A stretch of 44,263 bases of DNA, from contig NZ_VIRM01000064.1 in NCBI RefSeq assembly GCF_006874475.1, positions 1-44,263 of the forward strand, given 5' to 3'. Both the position numbers and the translations under genes were made by a program. Shown piece by piece: positions 8,864-16,455 of the stretch (its first letter is position 1; every line of letters starts with the position of its first letter). The notes under the pieces are model-generated. The model did not search any database and was not told the DNA's origin. It saw only the letters and a list, made by a program, of their open reading frames with translations. The DNA is from Microbispora hainanensis. GTDB lineage: Bacteria; Actinomycetota; Actinomycetes; Streptosporangiales; Streptosporangiaceae.

Positions 8864-8941
8864 ATGAAGCTCGAGTCGTCCCTGAATGGACGCGGGTCTC
8901 AGGTCGACGGCACGCGCGGAACCAATGGGCGGGTCGAGTGA
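8864..8941 (+). CDS. possible 25-residue leader or small protein
   Basis: ATG at 8864 follows a strong GAGGAGG at a spacing of about six bases and opens 25 codons with GC-rich third positions before a TGA. The predicted peptide is hydrophilic, without Cys, membrane segment or attenuation-type codon runs. It points toward the end of a leftward gene, so it is not an obvious leader for anything. Only the ribosome binding site supports it. Confidence 0.22.
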   Translation: MKLESSLNGRGSQVDGTRGTNGRVE

Positions 8942-8994
8942 TTGCGAGGCTGCGCGGGTTCTCTTCTTTCCGCCTCTCCACATTGCCTGGCGGC

Positions 8995-10662
8995 TCACCT
9001 GCTGTCCCGAGCGGAGGTTTCGGCGCCGCGCATGGCGGTGACGAGCATGCGTCCGGGGTAGTCCGCCAGCCGGGGGAAGTCCCGTCGGTGGTAGCAGGAC
9101 CAGTAGCTGGTCACACGTTGGTCGATCAGGGCGAGGAGTTCAGGGTTGTCGGCGAGGAAACGCCCGTAGGCGCGGTGGGCGGGGGAGTCTGCAGTGCTGA
9201 GGTCGGTGAGCGCGGTGTGGATGTCGGTCACGATTTCCACGACATACTCCCCGATCAGGTGCACGACGTAGGGGAGGACCCATGGCTCGAGCGAGCCGGA
9301 GATCTGCTGGAGGTGGCGCCGGCGGACGTAGCCGTCGTGGTGGCGGGTGTAGAGGCAGTGCAGGATTGTCCGGCGGAGCGGAGAAAGGGCGCCGAGCGTC
9401 TCGGGGGCGGGTTCGGGGTTGTAGATCCGTACGGGGATGGTGAGGCTGTCGTCGCCCACGATCGCCCGGAAGGAGGACGAGGGTGCGTGCCCGGCGGTGG
9501 GGAGGGTGTTGACCACGGCGGTGACATCGTGTGCGAGCGCGTGAGGGAAGGCGCAGGTGAGAGCCTCGTTGAGTCCGGACGGCCACACCTGCCGGGGTTC
9601 GTCGACGTCCCGCCACCGGTAGCGGGCGTCGGGCAGGTTCTCCTCGTTGCCGCCGCTGTGCCCCTCCTTCATCAGGATGAAGCGGTGGCGTTCGTAGAAG
9701 CGACGGGCGCCGGTGTTCTGCTGGAACACCCACAGGTTGAGCCCGCCTGGCCGTGCCTTCTTGGCCTCGTCCAGCAGGGCGGCGCCGATGCCTTTTCCCT
9801 GGGCATCGGGCGCGACGTACAGGTGCTCCAGCAGGTCGCCGCGCAGGGCGGCGAAGCCTGTGACCCGGCCGTGTAGCTCAGCGATCCACACCGTGGATGC
9901 CGGGAGCATGACGTCCCTGATCCAGGCCCGGGTCTGCTCGTCGGAACGCAGGTGAGGCAGGTAGGACATCTCGCCGCGGGCGGCGAGGTAAACGTCGGCG
10001 ATGTGGGCGGCATCCCCTGCCGATGCGGGGCGGATCAGTGGGAGGGCGTCATGCGCGATCAGTTTCGCCATTTTCCGCAATCGGAAGAAAGCGAGATAGA
10101 CGGGGTAGCCCAGGCTGAGCCTCTGAAGGTCGGCCAGGTAGTCCCGCAGCGGGCGCCGGTGGTCGGGGTGCAGGTTCCCTTTGCGCTGCAGGTAGGTCCA
10201 GATCACGCCTGCCATGAAGGTGTCGAGTTGCACCAGGTCAGCCTTCAGGGCCGGCGGGACGTCGGGGAACGGCAGGCGGGCGTGCTCGTCCCATAGCGCT
10301 GTGACGGTCTCTAGCGTCGCCTCGTGTGCGTCCGGGCCTGGCCAGCGCCAGCCGTATCGGTAGCGGATCTCCGCCTCCCCGGCCGCACGGCTGTGCCGTT
10401 GCTTCTTGTCCGCGCTGCGGCGGCGTGCGAACTCGGCCAGCTCCGCCTGCCATGCCTTCCGGCTGACCTCCACCACTTCCAGGGCCCGGATGAGCGCGGC
10501 CTCGTCGGTGCGGACGTCGCCGGCTCGACCGGTGATGTAGGCCCAGGTGGCGTTGAACCCCAGCGGCATGTACCGCTCGACCGCGCAGCGCAGCGCGGAA
10601 TACCGCGCGCCGTACGGAAGATTCCGGTCACGAACGCGCCGGGCGTAGGTGCCGAAGCTCAT
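8995..10662 (-). CDS. three-part protein with central GNAT acetyltransferase
   Basis: This is a 555-residue soluble protein. Residues about 1-205 are a helical, Arg-rich region I do not recognise. Residues about 208-352 are a GNAT N-acetyltransferase domain, with the acetyl-CoA loop QGKGIGAALL at 288-297 and the NTGARRFYERHRF motif near the end. Residues about 357-555 are a second unrecognised region, rich in His and aromatic residues (TILHCLYTRHHDGYVRRRHLQQI). The ATG at 10662 overlaps the TGA of the NADAR gene as ATGA, so the two are coupled. GNAT enzymes acetylate amines of many substrates, including toxins, antibiotics, tRNA and proteins. The flanking domains probably set the substrate, which is not apparent. 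Confidence 0.7.
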   Translation of the reverse strand: MSFGTYARRVRDRNLPYGARYSALRCAVERYMPLGFNATWAYITGRAGDVRTDEAALIRALEVVEVSRKAWQAELAEFARRRSADKKQRHSRAAGEAEIRYRYGWRWPGPDAHEATLETVTALWDEHARLPFPDVPPALKADLVQLDTFMAGVIWTYLQRKGNLHPDHRRPLRDYLADLQRLSLGYPVYLAFFRLRKMAKLIAHDALPLIRPASAGDAAHIADVYLAARGEMSYLPHLRSDEQTRAWIRDVMLPASTVWIAELHGRVTGFAALRGDLLEHLYVAPDAQGKGIGAALLDEAKKARPGGLNLWVFQQNTGARRFYERHRFILMKEGHSGGNEENLPDARYRWRDVDEPRQVWPSGLNEALTCAFPHALAHDVTAVVNTLPTAGHAPSSSFRAIVGDDSLTIPVRIYNPEPAPETLGALSPLRRTILHCLYTRHHDGYVRRRHLQQISGSLEPWVLPYVVHLIGEYVVEIVTDIHTALTDLSTADSPAHRAYGRFLADNPELLALIDQRVTSYWSCYHRRDFPRLADYPGRMLVTAMRGAETSARDSR

Positions 10663-11237
10663 GCCCCCGTCTCCAGCGCGTCGCGGGCCGCCATCAGCGC
10701 GAAGCCGAGCAGGTTGAGGCCCCGCCAGGAGGCGGGGGAGGCGGCGCGGTCGTCGTCGGCGGCGAGGCCGATGCCCCAGATCCGGTCGTTCGGGCTGGCC
10801 TCGACCAGGACCCGATTCACGGTGTACAGCAGGTAACGCCGCAGCTCAGGGTGCTGGCCGAACTTGGCGGTGCTGCCGCGGACGACGACGTCGAAGCGGC
10901 AGGCGTTCCACACCTGCTGATCGAAGTCCCGTACGGCCCGGCCGAGCGTCTTGTCCTCACCCGGGTGACCGGCCGCGAGGATCCGTTCTGCGGCCTCGGC
11001 GTCGCCGAACAGCCAGGCCTTGTGCGCCATCATGTAGTGCTCGGCTGAGGCGAAGGTGCGGCCGTTCTCGGTGAAGGTGACCGGACACCATTGCGACAGG
11101 CAGCCGGGACCGACGCCGCCATCCCTGGGCGGACGGTGTCCCCAGAAGCAGAGGTAGCGCAGGGAATGCCCGGTCTGTTCCGCGGCGATCGCCTCATCCA
11201 CGCTTCGCGGCAGGAAGATCTGCTCAGACACCCCCAC
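10659..11237 (-). CDS. NADAR domain protein (YbiA-like)
   Basis: This is a 192-residue NADAR family protein. Landmarks are YLCFWGHRPP near residue 30, the TFASAEHYMMAHKAWLFGD block near 61-79, and the closing EASPNDRIWGIGL motif near 146-158. YbiA-type members act as N-glycosidases on riboflavin intermediates. Other NADAR proteins reverse guanine ADP-ribosylation, for example as partners of DarT-like toxins, or occur in NAD-linked conflict systems. No DarT-like gene is adjacent. Coupling to the GNAT fusion gene suggests a two-component function. The start used is GTG 11237 with no good ribosome binding site. GTG 11231 is an alternative. Confidence 0.85.
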   Translation of the reverse strand: MGVSEQIFLPRSVDEAIAAEQTGHSLRYLCFWGHRPPRDGGVGPGCLSQWCPVTFTENGRTFASAEHYMMAHKAWLFGDAEAAERILAAGHPGEDKTLGRAVRDFDQQVWNACRFDVVVRGSTAKFGQHPELRRYLLYTVNRVLVEASPNDRIWGIGLAADDDRAASPASWRGLNLLGFALMAARDALETGA

Positions 11238-11332
11238 ACCGTGCCATAGCCGGTCTTACCCTCGCCATCGACTTATGATGGTGCCATTGAAAGCGTTCGC
11301 ACCTCCGACCCGTTGATCTCTACCCTGTCCGC

Positions 11333-11923
11333 ATGCGGGTGACGGAATCACCGGGATCGCGGTGGCAGGACCTGTCGGCGCTGTGGCGCGAGCGGTGGCC
11401 GCTCTGTCCGCCGTTGGCGTACGAGCTGAAGCACGCCTACCGCGACCGGTGGGTGCGCTTCCACAGCCTGCCCGATTCCAAGCGGTACGCCGAGGACGAG
11501 GCCGAGTACGCGATCCTGCTGCACCGGTACAACACCGTCCTCGGCGAGCTGTTCGACGGCGAGAGGGTGCACGTCGTGACGGCCGGCTATGGACCTCCGA
11601 GAAAGCCCGTCCGATTCTTCGGCGGGACTGACCCGCACACGCTCGATCCCGGATCGGAATTCTGGACGACGCTGCGAGACGAGGACCGGTTCGTGCACCT
11701 GTATGTCAGCGAACGCCCGTGGGAGCCCGGGATGATCGACCCGCTGCTGCGTGCCGTGGTCGACGACGAATGCGGTGACGTCATCATGATGGACACCGGG
11801 CTGCGCCGCCTGTATCACCCTTACGACGGCGGGGCGGACTGCATCCTGGAAACCGCCGAAGAACGCCACCGTCTGAAGGCCGCGCACGGTGACTGGCTGT
11901 CGGGGCGCCCGGATGGTCTTTGA
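11333..11923 (+). CDS. DUF3885-like protein
   Basis: This is a 196-residue soluble protein. Its early part (YELKHAYRDRWVRFHSLP, then RYAEDEAEYAILLHRYNTVLGELF) resembles the DUF3885 family, which often appears in immunity-like or nucleotide-modifying contexts but has no assigned reaction. The middle part contains PVRFFGGT and an acidic DDECGDVIMMD segment. The gene is divergent from the NADAR gene across 95 bases. Its stop falls inside the next gene, so the two form one operon. The family call is from pattern memory and is moderate. Confidence 0.55.
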   Translation: MRVTESPGSRWQDLSALWRERWPLCPPLAYELKHAYRDRWVRFHSLPDSKRYAEDEAEYAILLHRYNTVLGELFDGERVHVVTAGYGPPRKPVRFFGGTDPHTLDPGSEFWTTLRDEDRFVHLYVSERPWEPGMIDPLLRAVVDDECGDVIMMDTGLRRLYHPYDGGADCILETAEERHRLKAAHGDWLSGRPDGL

Positions 11924-12647
11924 CGGCAGGCGGGTACGCCTTGTCCCGGTGGCCGAGATAGGCAGGATCGACGGTTTCCGGGCGTGGCCCGTCGCCGAGG
12001 ACGCCGACCGGGTCGAGCTCTGCGACCGGCTCGCGCCCGCCGAGATCGGCGCGGTCGTCGCCGCCCTGGTTGACGTGAATCTGGATGACGGGGACGGTCC
12101 GGATCTGGCAGGGCTGGACGCGATCGCCCTGATCGACGGTCTCCTCCGTCAGGACGGGCTGATTCTTCCCGGCGGTCTCGAGGTACGCGACCACGGCACC
12201 AGTGTGACAGTCATTCCGGGCTGCTGCTGCGGGCTGGAGTCCTGGCGCGAGTGGTCGCAGGTCCCCAGCGGCGGGTGTCTATGGCTGGGACACGACCCCT
12301 CCCCATGGATCGCACTGGACGACGAGCGGATATGTGTGTACCAGGACCGCGATCTCGGCAAAACCAACGCCGATCACGTTGTCGACCTGCCTGTTTCCCT
12401 CCTTCCCGCGCTGCTGCAATCGGTCCGTCGTGACCTGATGGGCTTCCTGCACGAGTTGGGGAAATGGGCGGCCGAGATCGCGCCTCCCCTGGCCGCCGAC
12501 CTGGTGACGCTCGTCGACCGGTCCTTCGAGATCTCGAACCATTGGAGGAGCCGTCCCTTTAAGGCGCCTGCCGGTCACCCTTGGCGAGCACTACTACCCC
12601 AGCCATGTCTTTTTGGAAGTAGTGGACCCGTTGCGGCAGGTCGGTGA
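11913..12647 (+). CDS. uncharacterised protein paired with the DUF3885-like gene
   Basis: This is a 244-residue protein that I do not recognise. The ATG at 11913 overlaps the end of the preceding gene by 11 bases, in place of the GTG at 11889, which would overlap by more. A notable stretch is VIPGCCCGLESWREW near residues 101-115, followed by GHDPSPWIALDD. The middle is helical and acidic, and the C-terminus is rich in Pro, Arg and aromatic residues. The acidic first half and coupling to the DUF3885-like gene would fit a partner or immunity protein, but no function is shown by the sequence. Confidence 0.55.
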   Translation: MVFDGRRVRLVPVAEIGRIDGFRAWPVAEDADRVELCDRLAPAEIGAVVAALVDVNLDDGDGPDLAGLDAIALIDGLLRQDGLILPGGLEVRDHGTSVTVIPGCCCGLESWREWSQVPSGGCLWLGHDPSPWIALDDERICVYQDRDLGKTNADHVVDLPVSLLPALLQSVRRDLMGFLHELGKWAAEIAPPLAADLVTLVDRSFEISNHWRSRPFKAPAGHPWRALLPQPCLFGSSGPVAAGR

Positions 12648-12753
12648 GGAGGGCACTTTCGGGCATGACCGTGTTCCTCCGGAGCATGGACCCCAGTAGT
12701 GCCAAACCCTGGTGACCCGATGTTCTCCGCACACCCCGCCTGGAGCAGGACGG

Positions 12754-13749
12754 TCAATCGATCGCTTGATGGACGAGGGCTGCCACGCGCTCTTCCATAA
12801 TCGGTTCAGCCCATCGCCAGATCTCCCCTGCGGCGTTGAGCTTCTGGGCAAGCTTGCCGATCAAGTGGTGTTCGTCGTCCGCGTTGAAGCTTGCCCCCGT
12901 GAGGAGCTGGGAGTACCGGACGGTGTCGACGATCGCGGATTTCACCCGCTCATGTGCAAGGTAGGTTTCGAGGTCGGCTTCCCAGCCCCGCAGGAGCGTG
13001 GGCGGCATGACGTTGGCCCATCTGCCGAGTACGGCGGAGCGCTCGTCGTCGAGGTAGCTCATCTTGTGGAGGTGGACCGCGAGTTCATAGACGGGGTCGC
13101 CCCACAGGGCGAGTTCCCAGTCGAGGAAGACGACCCGCCCATTGCTGAGGATCATGTTCTTACGATGGACGTCGGCGTGGACCAGGACGAATGGCCGGAG
13201 TGTCAGGTTGTCCCAGCGGGTGAGTACCGGGACCAGCGGCTCATCAGGGACGCCCAACGCGGTGAACAGTGCGCCGAAGCGCTGCCGGAAGGTGGCGTAG
13301 ACACCTTCGGTTACCCGTGAGAGGCGGCTGGCGAACGCCGGTGTGTCGCCGTCGACGGGCCAGTCGGTCGGCAACGCGGGCAGCTTGTCCCGCGGAACGG
13401 TGGCGAGCTGGGCGAACAGGTCGACCACGTCGTGGGGCACGACAGGCGGGAGACGGACGCCACGCGGGGCGATGTCGTCGACGACCTCGCCGGGGATGTA
13501 TTCGTGCACCTGGAAGGCCGGATGCCGGGAGGTGTGCAGCAGCCGGGGGACGTGCGTCACGTGGTGGGCAGCGAGGGCTGCCAGGACCTCCTGCTCGGGC
13601 CAGATCCGCAAATCCATGCTGTCGGCGCCGGCGAGGGGGATGCGGACAATGACGGGCCCGCCGGCAGTGTCGATGCGGACGTTGTCGTTGTAGAAGCCGC
13701 TGGCGCCGTTACGGGCGCGCAGGGCCGCCTGGTACAGATCGATCATCAT
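12754..13749 (-). CDS. phosphotransferase of aminoglycoside-kinase fold
   Basis: This is a 331-residue APH/choline-kinase-fold protein. The catalytic loop is VHADVHRKN, with His191, Asp193 and Asn198. The metal-binding Asp is Asp210 in FLDWEL. The N-terminal lobe has IVRIPLAG in place of a canonical kinase lysine strand. The start is ATG 13749, overlapping the TGA of the STAND gene. A reading frame extending to 14061 is the antisense-shifted shadow of that gene. Such enzymes phosphorylate antibiotics, small metabolites, tRNA-like molecules or proteins. Translational coupling to a STAND NTPase argues for a signal or effector role rather than drug resistance. Confidence 0.8.
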   Translation of the reverse strand: MMIDLYQAALRARNGASGFYNDNVRIDTAGGPVIVRIPLAGADSMDLRIWPEQEVLAALAAHHVTHVPRLLHTSRHPAFQVHEYIPGEVVDDIAPRGVRLPPVVPHDVVDLFAQLATVPRDKLPALPTDWPVDGDTPAFASRLSRVTEGVYATFRQRFGALFTALGVPDEPLVPVLTRWDNLTLRPFVLVHADVHRKNMILSNGRVVFLDWELALWGDPVYELAVHLHKMSYLDDERSAVLGRWANVMPPTLLRGWEADLETYLAHERVKSAIVDTVRYSQLLTGASFNADDEHHLIGKLAQKLNAAGEIWRWAEPIMEERVAALVHQAID

Positions 13750-16151
13750 GCCAGCAGCCCCCGGACGTGGTCGTTGATCCGTGTCTCCAGTGCATCCAGG
13801 CCGTCGGGCGCCTCGATCAATTCCCGGGCGTCCTGCGCCGCGCGGCTGACTGCGAGGCTGGCATGTCCGAGGATGTCGAGCAGGTGCTCGGCCAGGATAA
13901 GCAGGGTCGGGTAGACCTCGACGGCGACGAGTTCGGCCACGGCCCAGCGGGCCGAGGCGACCGCTTGTTCCGCTTGTCCGTATCGGGCATGTAGAACGGC
14001 CCTGACCAGCTCGGCCCGGGCGCGGCCGGACCGATACCCGGCCTTCTCCAACGCCCGGCACGCTTGGTCGATCGACGTGGCAGCTTCATCCAGGCGGCCG
14101 AGGGCCAGTTGCGCGTGCCCGAGCGCGGTGTAGGCCTTGCCGACCTCGTGCAGCGCCCCCAGGTCGGTGTTGGCCTCGATCGCCTCGCCGACGACCTGTA
14201 TGGCCGACAGCGGGTCGGTCCAGGCCAGCAACTCGGCCCAGTTGGTCTTGATCAGAGCGGTGCCGATGATCGTGTCCGCCTGCTGGTAGTACGACTCGGC
14301 CTGGCGGAGGTGAGTCTCGGCCGGCTCAAAGTCGTAGCTGAAACGCGCGGCCAGGTGCAGTAGCCGTGCCAGGTCGCCGCGCAGGATGTGGGCGTCGGGT
14401 GGGCATTCCGCGTCTACCTGGCCGACGAGTTCGGCGGCTGTGCGGAAGCGGCCCTGGGCCATGTGCAGATCCGCGCTCCATAGGCCCGCCGGATGACGTT
14501 CGGGGCCGGAGCGGCCCTGCCAGACGCTGCTGTAGATCTTCAGTGCTTGGGCGGTCTGCCCGCTGATGCGGCGGCCATGACCGGCCACCACGGCAAGACG
14601 TGATCCCGCCCGGCTCTGCAGCGACCAGGATCCGTCCGGGGTCAGATTATTGATCTTCTCTGCGTCGCCGAGGAGGACTGCCGCTTCCCCGGCGAGACAT
14701 CGGGCCGTTTGATCCATGCTCGCGTCAGGGCCGGCCTGGTCAAGGTGCTCCAGCACATCGGCGACCAGGCCGGCCACACCCTGAGATCCGCCGAGAGCGG
14801 TGATCCGGTCGGCGTAGTCAAGCAGGTGATCGCTGCACAGGACTCCCGCTCGAAGACCGTGATAGGCGGCCTCTCGCAGCGCGGTGGTGGCCTGCCCGTC
14901 GCGGACGCGCTCGTTCCACAGCCCGTGCAGCACCCGATGCGCGTCGCGGGCGACCGCCTGCGACAGCCGTACACACAACACGTTGGCCATGAGCTGGTGG
15001 AGCTGGAACCGCGACTCGGCGGCAGGATAGACGAACGAGTACGACGACAGCCGCTCCCAGGCGAGCCGCCCGGCCGGAAGGTGGAAGGCCTGGGCCAGAT
15101 GGGTGAACAGCTCGAAGTCGAAAGTCCGGGCGATGCTCAGCAGCTCCAGGTAGCGGCGCTCGTCGGCTCCGACGTGCTGCAGGAACCGCTGCATGATCTC
15201 ATCCTGCGACACCACACGCCCGCTGCCTTGGCCGTCGACCGCCAGATGGAGGTAGAACGGCACGCCGACGCTCGCCTGTGCGATCACCTCGCACACCTGC
15301 GGGTCAATGATGCCGCCGTCGGCCAACAGCTCCATCCGCGCGTCCATCGCCAGCCCTTCGAGTGGGAGCTGACGGATGATGCCCGCCCGTTCGGGGTCGT
15401 ACTGCCGCCACGGCAGCGGCTCCCGGCTAGCGATCACGACCAAGCCGCGGTCGAGCTGGACCACCAGGTCACGCAGCCACACATCCGAGGAGGCGTTCCC
15501 GAGCGCGTCGTAGGCGTCGATCAAAATGACGTACGGCTCGTCCTTGAGGCCGGTCCGTAGGTCCTCGGCGAACAGGTAGGTGACGGCGTCGACCATGTCG
15601 GCGCCCGGAAGCTGGTCGAGCTGAGCGAGAGTCTCGTCGGTTCGTAGGTGGCGGCGGCGTTTACGGGCGCCGGCGCCGCGCTCCAGGAGCTTGACCAATC
15701 CAACGGCGGTGGCGAATACCGGCACGCCGGCGGCGGTGTCCAGCACCTCGGTGAGCACCTCGCTGGCCTCCACGAAGGGCAGCTCCTGGCGGGTCAACCC
15801 GAGATGGGGGTGCAGCCGCTGCCACAGCACCGCGTAGGCGATGTCGTAGCGGTCGAACCGTACGCCCTGGCGGCCGAGCTGCATCCGTAAGACGGCCAGC
15901 GCGTCCTCCTGATGGCGGTGGGAGGGGACTTGAAGGTCGAGCGTGGCGACCAGGCAGGAGGCATGCGCGCGCTGGGCGAGCTCCCGAAGCAGGCGCGACT
16001 TCCCGATCCCGCCGACACCGGTGATGTTCAGCACCCGCGGGCCGTGGCCAGCGTTCGCGAGTTCCTCATCGAAGACCGCCTGCGGGCCTTCCCGGTTGAC
16101 GAAGCGGCGATGCAGCGCCGCGACTCGACGGAATCGCGGTTCGAGGGCCAT
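13746..16151 (-). CDS. STAND-type NTPase with TPR-like C-terminus
   Basis: This is an 801-residue signal-transduction ATPase. Walker A is at about residues 45-52 (GVGGIGKS) and Walker B at about 208-215 (VILIDAYD). A sensor-like VIASREPLPW follows at about 239-248, then a helical winged region. From about 480 to 790 it has Ala/Leu-rich helical repeats of TPR type (AYTALGHAQLALGRLDEAATSI and similar). GGAAGAGG lies five bases before the ATG at 16151. STAND proteins oligomerise when their repeat domain senses a ligand, and many act in antiphage defence or in regulation. No fused effector domain is seen, so the downstream kinase-fold protein may be the effector. Confidence 0.8.
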   Translation of the reverse strand: MALEPRFRRVAALHRRFVNREGPQAVFDEELANAGHGPRVLNITGVGGIGKSRLLRELAQRAHASCLVATLDLQVPSHRHQEDALAVLRMQLGRQGVRFDRYDIAYAVLWQRLHPHLGLTRQELPFVEASEVLTEVLDTAAGVPVFATAVGLVKLLERGAGARKRRRHLRTDETLAQLDQLPGADMVDAVTYLFAEDLRTGLKDEPYVILIDAYDALGNASSDVWLRDLVVQLDRGLVVIASREPLPWRQYDPERAGIIRQLPLEGLAMDARMELLADGGIIDPQVCEVIAQASVGVPFYLHLAVDGQGSGRVVSQDEIMQRFLQHVGADERRYLELLSIARTFDFELFTHLAQAFHLPAGRLAWERLSSYSFVYPAAESRFQLHQLMANVLCVRLSQAVARDAHRVLHGLWNERVRDGQATTALREAAYHGLRAGVLCSDHLLDYADRITALGGSQGVAGLVADVLEHLDQAGPDASMDQTARCLAGEAAVLLGDAEKINNLTPDGSWSLQSRAGSRLAVVAGHGRRISGQTAQALKIYSSVWQGRSGPERHPAGLWSADLHMAQGRFRTAAELVGQVDAECPPDAHILRGDLARLLHLAARFSYDFEPAETHLRQAESYYQQADTIIGTALIKTNWAELLAWTDPLSAIQVVGEAIEANTDLGALHEVGKAYTALGHAQLALGRLDEAATSIDQACRALEKAGYRSGRARAELVRAVLHARYGQAEQAVASARWAVAELVAVEVYPTLLILAEHLLDILGHASLAVSRAAQDARELIEAPDGLDALETRINDHVRGLLA

Positions 16152-16455
16152 CCGACCTCTTCCTGTGAGCGACCGTGTCCAGGCTCACGCTCCCGCCCAC
16201 ATTTGTCCGGAAGCGTGGGTGGTACGTACGGCTCCGCCGTCACGCCGATCCCTGGCGGGGCCACAGAGGACCATCAAAGATCGAACATCACCCGAGGTCA
16301 ACGCCCTTGCCGAGGTTCCCGGAATCGGACACCGTTCCGCCCACCCGAAAGCCGCCGAGAGCAGGATTTACCGGCATCACACGAAAGGAGGAGGACACCT
16401 ACAAGGTCACGGACGTGTGACGCGTCGGCAAGTAGCGACGATCGTGAGGTCGTGG
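16152..16455. other. 304-base intergenic region upstream of the STAND gene
   Basis: No convincing gene lies here on either strand. It separates the end of the large helicase operon from the STAND gene, both leftward, so it should hold the STAND promoter and the helicase operon terminator. A possible hairpin, GTGAGC with GCTCAC, occurs near 16166-16189. A purine-rich AAAGGAGGAGG near 16384 looks like a ribosome binding site but is followed by no start codon opening a credible frame. Confidence 0.5.
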
